Assembly: GCA_020052095.1 (NCBI GenBank)
Contig: JAGVPT010000126.1
Coordinates: 1-35,696, forward strand
Reading direction: 5' to 3'
Source: Bacteroidota bacterium
Lineage (GTDB): Bacteria > Bacteroidota > Ignavibacteria > UBA10030 > UBA8401
Length of the DNA stretch: 35,696 nt
The position numbers were made by a program, and so were the translations under genes. The stretch's first letter is position 1. Each line of letters begins with the position of its first letter. Of this stretch, positions 7,487 through 14,134 are shown in pieces. Under the pieces are notes generated by a model. It searched no databases, was not told the origin of the DNA, and saw only the letters and a program-made list of their open reading frames with translations.

Positions 7487-8131
7487 TTATCGGTTTCTGA
7501 GATTTCGAGACACCAAACGCACCTGCCTCCAAAATGCCGAAGAATACTCCCTGTCGAATCTTGCCGTATTGAATCGAAGAGCGGTAGCAGCAAGATTCTC
7601 AACCTGCACCGTAATTTGCATCGTCCAAATACTACCGGGGTTCACGATAGGATATCCGAGCGTATCCTTCATCGCATCAAAATACTTCAAGCTAAACTCG
7701 GTCACGCCCAAGTTTGCACCTTTCGGCGGTTTGTTGTTCTCTACTCGGTACAATATCCGGTCTCGCGGATTTGGAGTTATTGAGAGCTCACTGGTGGGAC
7801 CAAGATAATAGTACAGAATGTCAAGGTTGCCGTCGCCGTCAGGGTCCGAAGGCGTGCCTAAGTCGGTGTAGAACTTTATCCTCGTCGAATCGGCAAGGAT
7901 GATTGCTTTGGTCGGGTCAGGGAATTGAGTAGGGTCTTTGCAGTATCCAATCCTCCGAAAATCGTACTCAATCATGCGCGAGACCATGACGATATTATCC
8001 TGGACAAGAAGGTCTCCGTTATACCTCTGAAGATTCTCGTTGACTGACCCATTCAGACGGATCGTCATCAGCAGCAATGTGCCGAACGTAATCGAGGACC
8101 CTATGATATCCAGCATAACTTGTGAGCCCAT
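7487..8131 (-). CDS. minor-pilin-like protein (PilW-like)
   Basis: The 214-residue product starts MGSQVMLDIIGSSITFGTLLL, again Met-Gly plus a short hydrophobic helix (about 6-24). A helical stretch follows containing QDNIVMVSRMIEYDFRRIGY (about 45-64), a pattern typical of PilW/GspJ-type minor pseudopilins. A beta-rich C-terminal domain completes the protein. There is no canonical prepilin leader and no Glu5. A GAGG element lies about 13 bases before the ATG. It stands between the PilV-like and PilX-like genes, the usual minor-pilin order. Function is inferred from neighbours and the N-terminal helix. Confidence 0.65.
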   Translation of the reverse strand: MGSQVMLDIIGSSITFGTLLLMTIRLNGSVNENLQRYNGDLLVQDNIVMVSRMIEYDFRRIGYCKDPTQFPDPTKAIILADSTRIKFYTDLGTPSDPDGDGNLDILYYYLGPTSELSITPNPRDRILYRVENNKPPKGANLGVTEFSLKYFDAMKDTLGYPIVNPGSIWTMQITVQVENLAATALRFNTARFDREYSSAFWRQVRLVSRNLRNR

Positions 8132-8157
8132 AAATCAACTGCCTCTTCGGTTTGTTT

Positions 8158-8351
8158 ACTGATGTTACCCAGAGTTTAAGAGCCTTGCCACTCCCAACGG
8201 GATGCCGTTGGCACAAGGCACTAAGGCACAAAGACTTTCTAAGGAAAGCTTCATTTTGTAAGGTCCATTAATAAAAAAGGTTGTTTTTCTTTGTGACTTT
8301 GTGACTTCGTGACTTCGTGGCAATGATATTGGCGTTTTGCGCAACATGAGT
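8158..8351. repeat. TIR element copy B with nested palindrome
   Basis: The ends read ACTGATGTTACCCAGAG (left) and, on the minus strand, ACTCATGTTGCGCAAAAC (right). Inside, TTGCCAC...GGCAC near the left is mirrored by the GTGACTTCGTGGCAA motif near the right, so the whole element could fold into a long hairpin. The central block, about 40 bases around 8250-8290, is almost identical to copy C. A 23-base palindromic insert (CCAACGG/CCGTTGG, 8194-8211) interrupts the left arm. The element starts 3 bases after the PilV-like stop codon. Confidence 0.75.
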
Positions 8352-8354
8352 TTG

Positions 8355-8846
8355 TTATCGGAAGTACCAATAGCTGTAAACGTCGTAGAACTTCAACGTG
8401 TCGGTCATGGATGGGCTTGACACTTTCACAGTAATTCTTTTGTTGTAGGTCCGCGTTCCGGAAACAACAATTGTGCTCCCAGAGATACTAACGTAATCCA
8501 CATCGACTCTCGTCGTAAACACGGCAGAGCCTTGAAGGCTGTCCACCCTCACCAAACCCTCGAAATCGTCATAATCATCGTAGTCAGGATAAACTTCCCC
8601 GCTCTCCGGTCCGAGCGTCGTGGAAAGGAAAGAGGTGTTGTTGATACTGCTAGTGTCGGTCGCTTCGTCAAACGCCATCCCGGAAGCCTCTTCAAGAATC
8701 GAAGTCCCCAGCGAGGTCCCGGTGATCCGGTAGGCCGACATCTCAATGGCAGCGCCGCTCATTGCAGTTCCCGTGTTGACGGAGAGGATCAGCCTGCCAA
8801 GCATCATCGTTGCCATGATTGTGAGAAGTGTCTGTCCCGTTCCCAT
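8355..8846 (-). CDS. minor-pilin-like protein (PilV-like)
   Basis: The 163-residue product starts MGTGQTLLTIMATMMLGRLIL, a hydrophobic helix directly following Met-Gly. A Thr/Ser-rich beta domain with an acidic YPDYDDYDDFEGL segment (about 92-104) follows. DYDDFEGLVR-like segments are common in PilV/GspI-type prepilins. There is no GFTLIE motif and no Glu5. GGAG lies 9-10 bases upstream of the ATG. It is the first of three consecutive minor-pilin-like genes downstream of pilB. The pilus role is inferred from position and topology. Confidence 0.65.
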   Translation of the reverse strand: MGTGQTLLTIMATMMLGRLILSVNTGTAMSGAAIEMSAYRITGTSLGTSILEEASGMAFDEATDTSSINNTSFLSTTLGPESGEVYPDYDDYDDFEGLVRVDSLQGSAVFTTRVDVDYVSISGSTIVVSGTRTYNKRITVKVSSPSMTDTLKFYDVYSYWYFR

Positions 8847-8896
8847 TCGTTAATCTCCGTTTTTCGTAGAGCCTAAGAACTTCATGCGTTCATACA

Positions 8897-8915
8897 TTGA
8901 ATATATGGTATTCAA
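8897..8915. promoter_or_regulatory. small palindrome upstream of the PilV-like gene
   Basis: TTGAATA (8897-8903) and TATTCAA (8909-8915) form a perfect 7-bp inverted repeat with a 5-base centre. It lies about 50 bases before the PilV-like start in the 282-base gap after pilB. It could be an operator or a minor RNA hairpin. Nothing else in the gap stands out. Confidence 0.25.
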
Positions 8916-9128
8916 AGAATATCCGCTGTGGTGGAAAGCACTTTGCCCGATTATGTCCTTCGTCTGGTAACTACGAAATGAGCAATCTGCGTGCCTAAGA
9001 ATTATTTGAACATAAAGCCGATAACTGGGCAGGATTTCGCGCTTTTGGCGTGAACACGGTACGTGCACTACACGGGTCGGTATTTTTGTTAGGGTAAAAA
9101 TTACACCCAGTGTGCGATGAAGATGAGC

Positions 9129-10916
9129 TTACTCCTCCTCGACCGTCGTGGAAATGACTTCTTCGAGACTGGTGCTGCCTTCTTTCATTCTTTCCATGCC
9201 GGATCTGCGCAGTGTCCACATACCGTCTTTCGCAGCCTGATCGCGGATTGAATTTTCGTCCACCTTATCGCCGGCATTTAAAATAATGTTCTTGATTGCT
9301 TTACTAAAGAAGAGCGCTTCGTGAATTGCGGCACGACCTTTATAGCCTCCGTTACATTTATCGCAACCGACTGCTTTATACATTTTATGAGCGTGGAGTT
9401 CCTCTTCGGTAAAACCAAACTTTATCAAGTCCGGCCAATCTTCCTCGGTGACGGGCTGCTTGCAAAGCTTACACAGTGTTCGAATAAGGCGCTGCGCCAC
9501 AATGATGTTGATAGCGTAGGCTATCAAGAATGGTTCGATGCCCATTTTGTACAAACGAGCAACGGCGCTCGGCGCGTCGTTCGTGTGCAACGTCGAAAAC
9601 ACCAAGTGACCGGTATTCGCAAGCTTGATCGCAGTCTCCGCCGTAATCTTATCGCGCATTTCACCGACGAGAACTATGTCGGGGTCATGTCGCAATATAC
9701 CTCTGATGGATTGTTCGAACGACATCTTCGGACCGATCTTCAACTGGCGCGCGCCTTTAATAATGTACTCAACCGGTTCTTCAATCGTCAAAACGTTTAC
9801 CGTCGGATCGATGACTTGGTACAACGCGGCAATCAGTGTAGTGGATTTTCCGGAACCCGTTGGTCCCGTAAGGATGATAATGCCCTGAGGCTTCTTGATT
9901 GCTCTATCGAAAAACGCGCGGGCCGGTCCCTGCAACCCGAGTTTGTTGAGATCGGTGATAACTTTGCGGTCATCGAGAACGCGGATAACGACGCTTTCAA
10001 ACTTATGCTTGAAATCTGTCGTTACAATCGGCATGATGGACACGCGGAATCGCAATTGGTGACCATCGATGACGCGTTGGATAAAACCGTCTTGCGTCGC
10101 CTCACGCTCAAAGCGGTCGACGTTTTTTGTTCTATCCTTTACGACTGCGAGAACTGCCTCCGGCATCGTGTTTTCCTGACGGTGCCACACCTGCAAATTA
10201 CCGTCAAGGCGGAACAAGAAGTTTGTCACATTTCCTTCGGAGGGGACGATGTGGATATCGCTCACATCCTTGCGCACGGCTTCAACGATGCATCCTTCAA
10301 TCAGATTGGCAAGAGCGCTCTTGCTGATTTCGGCTTCGAGCGCCTCTTCATCGACCGATACGTCGTCGGTGCCGGAGTCAACACTGATCTGATTGTCCTC
10401 GAGCAGTTTTAGAAATTCATTTTGCGGCGGGATGACCTGTTCGAGCAGGTTCTGCAATTCTTTCAGGCGGACGTACGTCACCTCATACTTCTTGGCATTG
10501 AAATTTCTTGCGATAAGCGGGATATTTCTGTCAGTCGGGTCTGCACAAATGATAATGAGCTTGTCCCCCTGCTTTTCGTCGAATTTCAGCGGGAGCATCT
10601 TCGACTGTATGAGCATATCCCGGTACGAGTCCTGCAATCCGTCGACGAACTTTCGGATGAATTCGATACGCCCCTTGTCGGTAACTTCGTCCGCAAGATA
10701 AATTTCCCGGAAGGCATAGAGGTTAGCAACTTCACGAAACACTGCGTCGTGATCGGCGTTGAATTCGGTCACAAGAATCTGGCCGAGGTTGCGCCTCTCC
10801 TTCTTATTGGTTTCTGATTCCTTGACTCTAAGTGATTTTTCCAGAGTCTCGTAATCGATGATTCCTTTTTTCAGAAGGGTGTAGCCAATCTTATCAGTGA
10901 TATCGACATCAGCCAT
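9129..10916 (-). CDS. pilB: type IV pilus extension ATPase PilB
   Basis: The 595-residue product is the assembly ATPase that powers pilin polymerisation. It has an N-terminal T2SSE-N/MshEN-like region (about 1-170), where c-di-GMP-type control is known in some homologues, then the RecA-like ATPase core. Visible motifs are Walker A GPTGSGKS (351-358), an intact Asp box TIEEPVE (377-383), Walker B DPDIVLVGEMRD (411-422) and the His box GHLVFSTLHT (436-445). The tetracysteine zinc site is Cys482, Cys485, Cys518 and Cys521. Length is near the family norm. A GGGAAGGGAA stretch precedes the ATG. It follows pilC with a repeat element in between, the reverse of the common pilB-pilC order. Confidence 0.95.
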   Translation of the reverse strand: MADVDITDKIGYTLLKKGIIDYETLEKSLRVKESETNKKERRNLGQILVTEFNADHDAVFREVANLYAFREIYLADEVTDKGRIEFIRKFVDGLQDSYRDMLIQSKMLPLKFDEKQGDKLIIICADPTDRNIPLIARNFNAKKYEVTYVRLKELQNLLEQVIPPQNEFLKLLEDNQISVDSGTDDVSVDEEALEAEISKSALANLIEGCIVEAVRKDVSDIHIVPSEGNVTNFLFRLDGNLQVWHRQENTMPEAVLAVVKDRTKNVDRFEREATQDGFIQRVIDGHQLRFRVSIMPIVTTDFKHKFESVVIRVLDDRKVITDLNKLGLQGPARAFFDRAIKKPQGIIILTGPTGSGKSTTLIAALYQVIDPTVNVLTIEEPVEYIIKGARQLKIGPKMSFEQSIRGILRHDPDIVLVGEMRDKITAETAIKLANTGHLVFSTLHTNDAPSAVARLYKMGIEPFLIAYAINIIVAQRLIRTLCKLCKQPVTEEDWPDLIKFGFTEEELHAHKMYKAVGCDKCNGGYKGRAAIHEALFFSKAIKNIILNAGDKVDENSIRDQAAKDGMWTLRRSGMERMKEGSTSLEEVISTTVEEE

Positions 10917-10951
10917 GGTATGGATTCCCTTCCCTCAAGAAGATATTAGAT

Positions 10952-11114
10952 CTCATGTTACGCAGAGTTTAAAAGCCTTGCCACCAAGGCACGAAGACAC
11001 TAAGGCTCTTTAAGGAAAGCTGCATTTTGTAATGTCCATTAATAAAAAAGGTTGTTTTTCTTAGTGACTTCGTGACTTCGTGGCAATAATATTGGCGTTT
11101 TGCGTACCATCAGT
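10952..11114. repeat. TIR element copy C
   Basis: The ends read CTCATGTTACGCAGAG (left) and, on the minus strand, ACTGATGGTACGCAAAAC (right). The right terminus touches the pilC stop codon (TAA followed immediately by CTGATGG). The central block is nearly identical to copy B and lies in the same orientation. Inner motifs TTGCCACCAAGGCACGAAG and CTTCGTGACTTCGTGGCAA are inverted, so the element is a long imperfect palindrome. It fills almost all of the pilC-pilB gap. Confidence 0.78.
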
Positions 11115-12496
11115 TAGATGAAGGATCTCAACATGTGGACAACATGGATGAGAAGCCCTCCGCCGCCCGGAGGTTTTGGTTTGATCGTTGCCGTCTCGGA
11201 TGATACGAGGGTCAATCCCGTTAACACAATCATGATGATCATGGATATGACAAGCTGGATTAGGTCGATCGCATTGCGCATGCGATATCCGGTTTCTTTT
11301 TCATAGTAGTCGGCGAGCTGCAACGCGGAGTTCTTCACGTTGCCGGTTTCCGCCCCTGAATGGAATCGTGAGATGGCTGTTTTTGTGAACACACCGGTTG
11401 CCTCGAAGGCTTCGGTGATGTTCATTCCTTTTTCAACCATCAACGGAAGCGCAACCGTCCTGATTTGAGCTTCCATGTATTTGTTGCCGCACGCCTCCGC
11501 CGCCATCTTGATCACTTCAATATTCTCTCCCGAACCGCTGTAGAGGGCGTAAAAGACACGGCAGAAAATTTCAATGCTCGTTTTGTGCATCAGATCGCCG
11601 ATGGCCGGAATCTTCCACATGTACTGGTCGAGGATATATCTGCCCTTTTCTGTCGAGGCAAATCGAAGAAAGGCGACCAAAGGCACTGCGAATGAGAGAA
11701 CAATCCAAAGTATATTTTCAATGATAAAATCGCTCAGTTTCAAGGTTGTTCGTGTCATCGGCGGCAGTTCAATCTTGAATTTCACGAACAAACTTGCCGT
11801 GGCCGGAAAGATGTATGCGACGTAGTACCCGACTGCACCGAACAAGATCACCAGGGTGACCACCGGCATGATCAACGCGCTCTTCAGATTTTTTTTGAAT
11901 TCGGCGTTGCGTTCAAGAAATTTCGCGGTGCTTTCGTAAATTTCTGCCATGTTGCCGCTCTTCGATGCGAGGCCCAGCATGTGAGCGGCGAACTTGCCCA
12001 ATTCTTTTTCGTGCTTCACGAACGCCTTCTCGCTGTCCTTTCCTTGTTTCAGTTCCTGATTAATATCGCGGAGGCACTCCCGGAGATTCTTATTCTGGAT
12101 ATCGTTGATGAGAAGCTGCATCATTTCATTGAAAGGGAGTTTCTGCCTGATAAGATCGGAGCTGACGCGAACAAATGAGACGACATCCGTCGGGGGAACC
12201 GACCCTACCTTGTCAAATAGCTTCTTGCGGACATAGAGGACTTGATACCCCATTTTCAAAAGAGCGTCCGTAACTTCCTGCTTGGTGAACGCTTTTTGTT
12301 CGCCGTCAATTTTTTCGTCCCCCTTTTTTACTCTGTAGAGGAATGTGGAACGGACCTGCACTCCAGTCAATTTGAACTTTCGCTCTTGCGCCATCTGTTC
12401 GGCGCGTTGTTTGGCAAGCTTCAACGTGTCCGCATTGATAATTCCCTGGATCGGTTTCCCGGCCAATGAAAGTCCTTCAATTCGAAACTCTGCCAT
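11114..12496 (-). CDS. pilC: type IV pilus inner-membrane platform protein PilC
   Basis: The 460-residue product is the polytopic platform protein of the T2SSF family that couples PilB/PilT to pilin loading. An N-terminal cytoplasmic region (about 1-110) is followed by two T2SSF helical domains. Membrane segments lie at about 206-228 (LIMPVVTLVILFGAVGYYV), about 260-280 and near the C terminus (LIQLVISMIIMIVLTG). FHSGAETGN in the second domain is a typical T2SSF motif. The length is slightly above the usual 400-410 because of the N-terminal part. AAGGGA lies about 10 bases before the ATG. It is the first gene after the predicted promoter at 12576-12604. Confidence 0.93.
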   Translation of the reverse strand: MAEFRIEGLSLAGKPIQGIINADTLKLAKQRAEQMAQERKFKLTGVQVRSTFLYRVKKGDEKIDGEQKAFTKQEVTDALLKMGYQVLYVRKKLFDKVGSVPPTDVVSFVRVSSDLIRQKLPFNEMMQLLINDIQNKNLRECLRDINQELKQGKDSEKAFVKHEKELGKFAAHMLGLASKSGNMAEIYESTAKFLERNAEFKKNLKSALIMPVVTLVILFGAVGYYVAYIFPATASLFVKFKIELPPMTRTTLKLSDFIIENILWIVLSFAVPLVAFLRFASTEKGRYILDQYMWKIPAIGDLMHKTSIEIFCRVFYALYSGSGENIEVIKMAAEACGNKYMEAQIRTVALPLMVEKGMNITEAFEATGVFTKTAISRFHSGAETGNVKNSALQLADYYEKETGYRMRNAIDLIQLVISMIIMIVLTGLTLVSSETATIKPKPPGGGGLLIHVVHMLRSFI

Positions 12497-12575
12497 ATTT
12501 TTATCCCTTGTTCGGCGATGATGTACGCGAATCGGCAGAACACCTGATGGTGCCTACAATGAACCCTCTTATGAA

Positions 12576-12604
12576 AAGATACTACGGCAGACAACAAAAA
12601 TCAA
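12576..12604 (-). promoter_or_regulatory. predicted promoter for pilC-pilB-minor pilins
   Basis: TTGATT (12604-12599), a 17-base spacer and TATCTT (12581-12576) on the minus strand fit a sigma-70-like promoter about 80 bases before pilC. The -35 hexamer overlaps the edge of the modular repeat that begins at 12602, so the repeat may have supplied part of it. Confidence 0.5.
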
Positions 12605-12779
12605 CTGTCGGTGGCGTCTCATTTTGTAGGAATTGAGGCAGTCAACAAGCTATCCGATTGCTGCGAGCAATCGGGTAGATCGAAACTGCACCACTACCCA
12701 ACTGTCGGTGGCGGGGTCTTTTGAGAAGTGATGCCATGACTCTCGCTATTGATTTAAGGGAGAAAGTCATGGCATCACT
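12602..12779. repeat. modular hairpin repeat, copy 1
   Basis: A direct repeat of CAACTGTCGGTGGCG (12602-12616 and 12699-12713) brackets a block with a 13-bp hairpin (CTATCCGATTGCT, loop GCG, AGCAATCGGGTAG; 12650-12678). Then come GGCGGGGTCTTTTGA (12710-12724) and a 15-bp hairpin, AGTGATGCCATGACT (12727-12741) with AGTCATGGCATCACT (12765-12779). Related modules recur at 15385-15507 and 18668-18845 in different arrangements. No transposase gene is present. Confidence 0.75.
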
Positions 12780-12802
12780 CGGTTTCCGGATCGCTTAGAT
12801 CA

Positions 12803-12838
12803 ATAAAAAAGGAGGTACGCCACATCCACGGCGTGCCT
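12803..12838 (-). terminator. intrinsic terminator after the pilin array
   Basis: On the minus strand a 9-bp stem (AGGCACGCC with GGCGTACCT, one G-U pair, 12813-12838) is followed by CC and TTTTTT (12810-12805). It lies 3' of the three pilin genes and the truncated pilin tail, so it should end the pilin transcript before pilC. The stem resembles the hairpin at 13606-13637. Confidence 0.75.
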
Positions 12839-12891
12839 GCCCGTCTGTATCAAACGAATGTTCAGTTATTCTTCGTAAGTAACTGTCAAAA

Positions 12892-12996
12892 CTAATTAAT
12901 TTTGGTCAGGGTTTGGCTCGAAATGGTCTCATCGAACTCAGACTCTGGAAACGTCCCGTCGTTAAATACAGGTTTGCCAACACCGTGCGGCGAGAA
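12892..12996 (-). pseudogene. truncated pilin C-terminal fragment
   Basis: Directly after the third pilin, in a different frame, the minus strand encodes HGVGKPVFNDGTFPE and then SEFDETISSQTLTKIN before a TAG stop (12894-12892). This aligns with the last 31 residues of the three intact pilins (HGVGK, DGTFPE, then a ...QT.TK.N end). There is no start codon, N-terminal helix or upstream pilin body in that frame. It is a partial fourth copy, left by unequal tandem duplication or deletion, or possibly a silent donor cassette. The hairpin at 12803-12838 lies 3' of it just as a similar hairpin lies 3' of an intact pilin. Confidence 0.8.
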
Positions 12997-12998
12997 AC

Positions 12999-13412
12999 CT
13001 AATTGACTTTCGAAAGCGTTTGGGTCTGGATGGTCACTGTCAGATCGTACTCCGGGTACGTCCCGTCGGGCATCGTGACCTTACCGACACCGTGGAGGAC
13101 GACTTGAGTTGAAGTTCCGTCTGTCTTGATCGTATACGTGCCGTTTGCGTTATTGGTATATTTGACTCCGGCCAGCATACCGATGCCGCGGTCGTCCGCA
13201 GTAAGCCCAACAAAGGACTTGCTACCTCCGCCCATGGTCATAGGCCTGGAGTAGTAATGTTGTGCTTTTGATCCCAGCAATTTCAAATCAGCAATCACCA
13301 AAACCCGATTATGATCAACGGCATTATCCTGAAACATTCCGATGCCGACCACTACGGCGACGCCGATGATAATCAACCCCAGTATGATCAGAAGAAATTG
13401 CTGCTGTCCCAT
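12999..13412 (-). CDS. major-pilin-like protein, paralogue 1
   Basis: The 137-residue product starts MGQQQFLLIILGLIIIGVAV, so the hydrophobic helix starts within six residues of the N terminus. A polar helix (about 28-60: MFQDNAVDHNRVLVIADL) and a small Gly-rich beta head domain with NNANGTYTIKT and HGVGK motifs follow. There is no cysteine pair, no GFTLIE leader and no Glu5. It is the most diverged of three equally long paralogues (for example KLLGSKAQHYYSRP against TTLAAKAQQYYAKP). The start has no Shine-Dalgarno sequence, but a promoter at 13469-13497 could express it alone. It is a pilin by topology, repetition and proximity to pilC-pilB; structural confirmation is lacking. Confidence 0.75.
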   Translation of the reverse strand: MGQQQFLLIILGLIIIGVAVVVGIGMFQDNAVDHNRVLVIADLKLLGSKAQHYYSRPMTMGGGSKSFVGLTADDRGIGMLAGVKYTNNANGTYTIKTDGTSTQVVLHGVGKVTMPDGTYPEYDLTVTIQTQTLSKVN

Positions 13413-13468
13413 AATTAGTTGAGTTTGGTTAGTTTAGGTGAACGAGATCCCACACTTACACTCAGGCA

Positions 13469-13497
13469 AAAATACAATCGCCACAATCAAAAATCAA
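13469..13497 (-). promoter_or_regulatory. predicted promoter of pilin paralogue 1
   Basis: TTGATT (13497-13492), a 17-base spacer and TATTTT followed by TG (from 13474 down) match both a sigma-70 layout and the Bacteroidota-style TAnnTTTG -7 element. It points at the pilin starting at 13412, with a leader of about 50 bases. Confidence 0.55.
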
Positions 13498-13605
13498 GTA
13501 TTTAATATCTTTATCCAGAAAATCTCGGCAAAATTGCAGGATTCCGAGCAATTATCGAGTCCCCTTGCTGCCATAACTACAATCTCATATCAGACGAAAC
13601 ATGAA

Positions 13606-13637
13606 GGCAGGCATGCCACAATTATGGCATACCTGCC
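13606..13637 (-). terminator. hairpin after pilin paralogue 2
   Basis: GGCAGGTATGCCA and TGGCATGCCTGCC form a 13-bp stem (one G-U pair) with a 6-base loop on the minus strand, 20 bases after the pilin 2 stop. The following bases are only moderately T-rich (TTCATGTTT), so it may be a weak terminator or an mRNA-stabilising 3' hairpin. Its sequence is related to the terminator at 12803-12838. Confidence 0.55.
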
Positions 13638-13657
13638 CGTTGGAATTAGACACTTCC

Positions 13658-14071
13658 TTAGTTGACCTTCGTTGGTAATTGTGTCTGGAAAGTCACCGTC
13701 ATATCGTATGTCGGGAATGTCCCATCGGTCAGCGCAGTCTTGCCTACTCCACGAAAAACAAGTGTGGTGGCTGTGCCTGCTGTCTTGATCGTATACGTGC
13801 CATTAGCATTGTTCGTGAATGCCGATGATGCAAGCAATCCTAATCCAACCGAATCAGCACTCAAACCTACGAACGAATTGCCACCGCCACCCAGTGTGGT
13901 CGGCTTGGCATAGTATTGCTGACCTTTTGCCGCAAGCGTGGTTAAGTCAGAGATCACCGCACTTCGGTTTTGGTCAACCGCATTGTCCTGGAACATCGTG
14001 ATACCGACCGCTACTGCTATACCGACGATGATCACGCCCAAGATGATTAAAAGAAGCTGTTGCTGTCCCAT
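13658..14071 (-). CDS. major-pilin-like protein, paralogue 2
   Basis: The 137-residue product (MGQQQLLLIILGVIIVGIAV...) is very close to paralogue 3 over the first 35 residues and has the same head-domain layout (LGGGGNSF, NNANGTYTIKT, RGVGK, DGTFP). As in its sisters, Met-Gly is followed at once by the hydrophobic helix, and there is no cysteine or Glu5. It has by far the best ribosome-binding site of the array: AGGAGG at 14082-14077, five bases before the ATG. It is therefore likely the most efficiently translated and a candidate for the main subunit. It lies 63 bases after paralogue 3, with which it is probably co-transcribed. Confidence 0.78.
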   Translation of the reverse strand: MGQQQLLLIILGVIIVGIAVAVGITMFQDNAVDQNRSAVISDLTTLAAKGQQYYAKPTTLGGGGNSFVGLSADSVGLGLLASSAFTNNANGTYTIKTAGTATTLVFRGVGKTALTDGTFPTYDMTVTFQTQLPTKVN

Positions 14072-14076
14072 AAAAA

Positions 14077-14082
14077 CCTCCT
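14077..14082 (-). promoter_or_regulatory. strong ribosome-binding site of pilin paralogue 2
   Basis: A perfect AGGAGG lies five bases before the ATG, between T-runs. The other two pilin genes have no comparable site, which predicts unequal translation of the three paralogues. Confidence 0.7.
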
Positions 14083-14134
14083 AAAAAAATATGTGAATGA
14101 TTTGTTAGTTAGTTGTACCGCGTGAATGTGAATC

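Noticed and set aside
8260-8335. Tandem GTGACTTCGTGACTTCGTGG units as a CRISPR array
   Set aside because: The unit is a short 8-11 base microrepeat without spacers, belonging to the TIR element arm.
8850-9068. 72-codon minus-strand frame in the pilB to PilV-like gap
   Set aside because: No ribosome site, odd composition and no similarity. The gap is probably non-coding.
8847-9128. Possible c-di-GMP riboswitch before the minor pilin genes
   Set aside because: Fragments such as CACGCAG and GGGCAAAG are present, but the conserved GEMM core and tetraloop-receptor pairing could not be assembled.
9321-10412. 363-codon open frame on the plus strand opposite pilB
   Set aside because: It lies wholly inside pilB on the opposite strand, has no recognisable motif, and pilB carries every expected ATPase signature. 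It is a codon-bias shadow.
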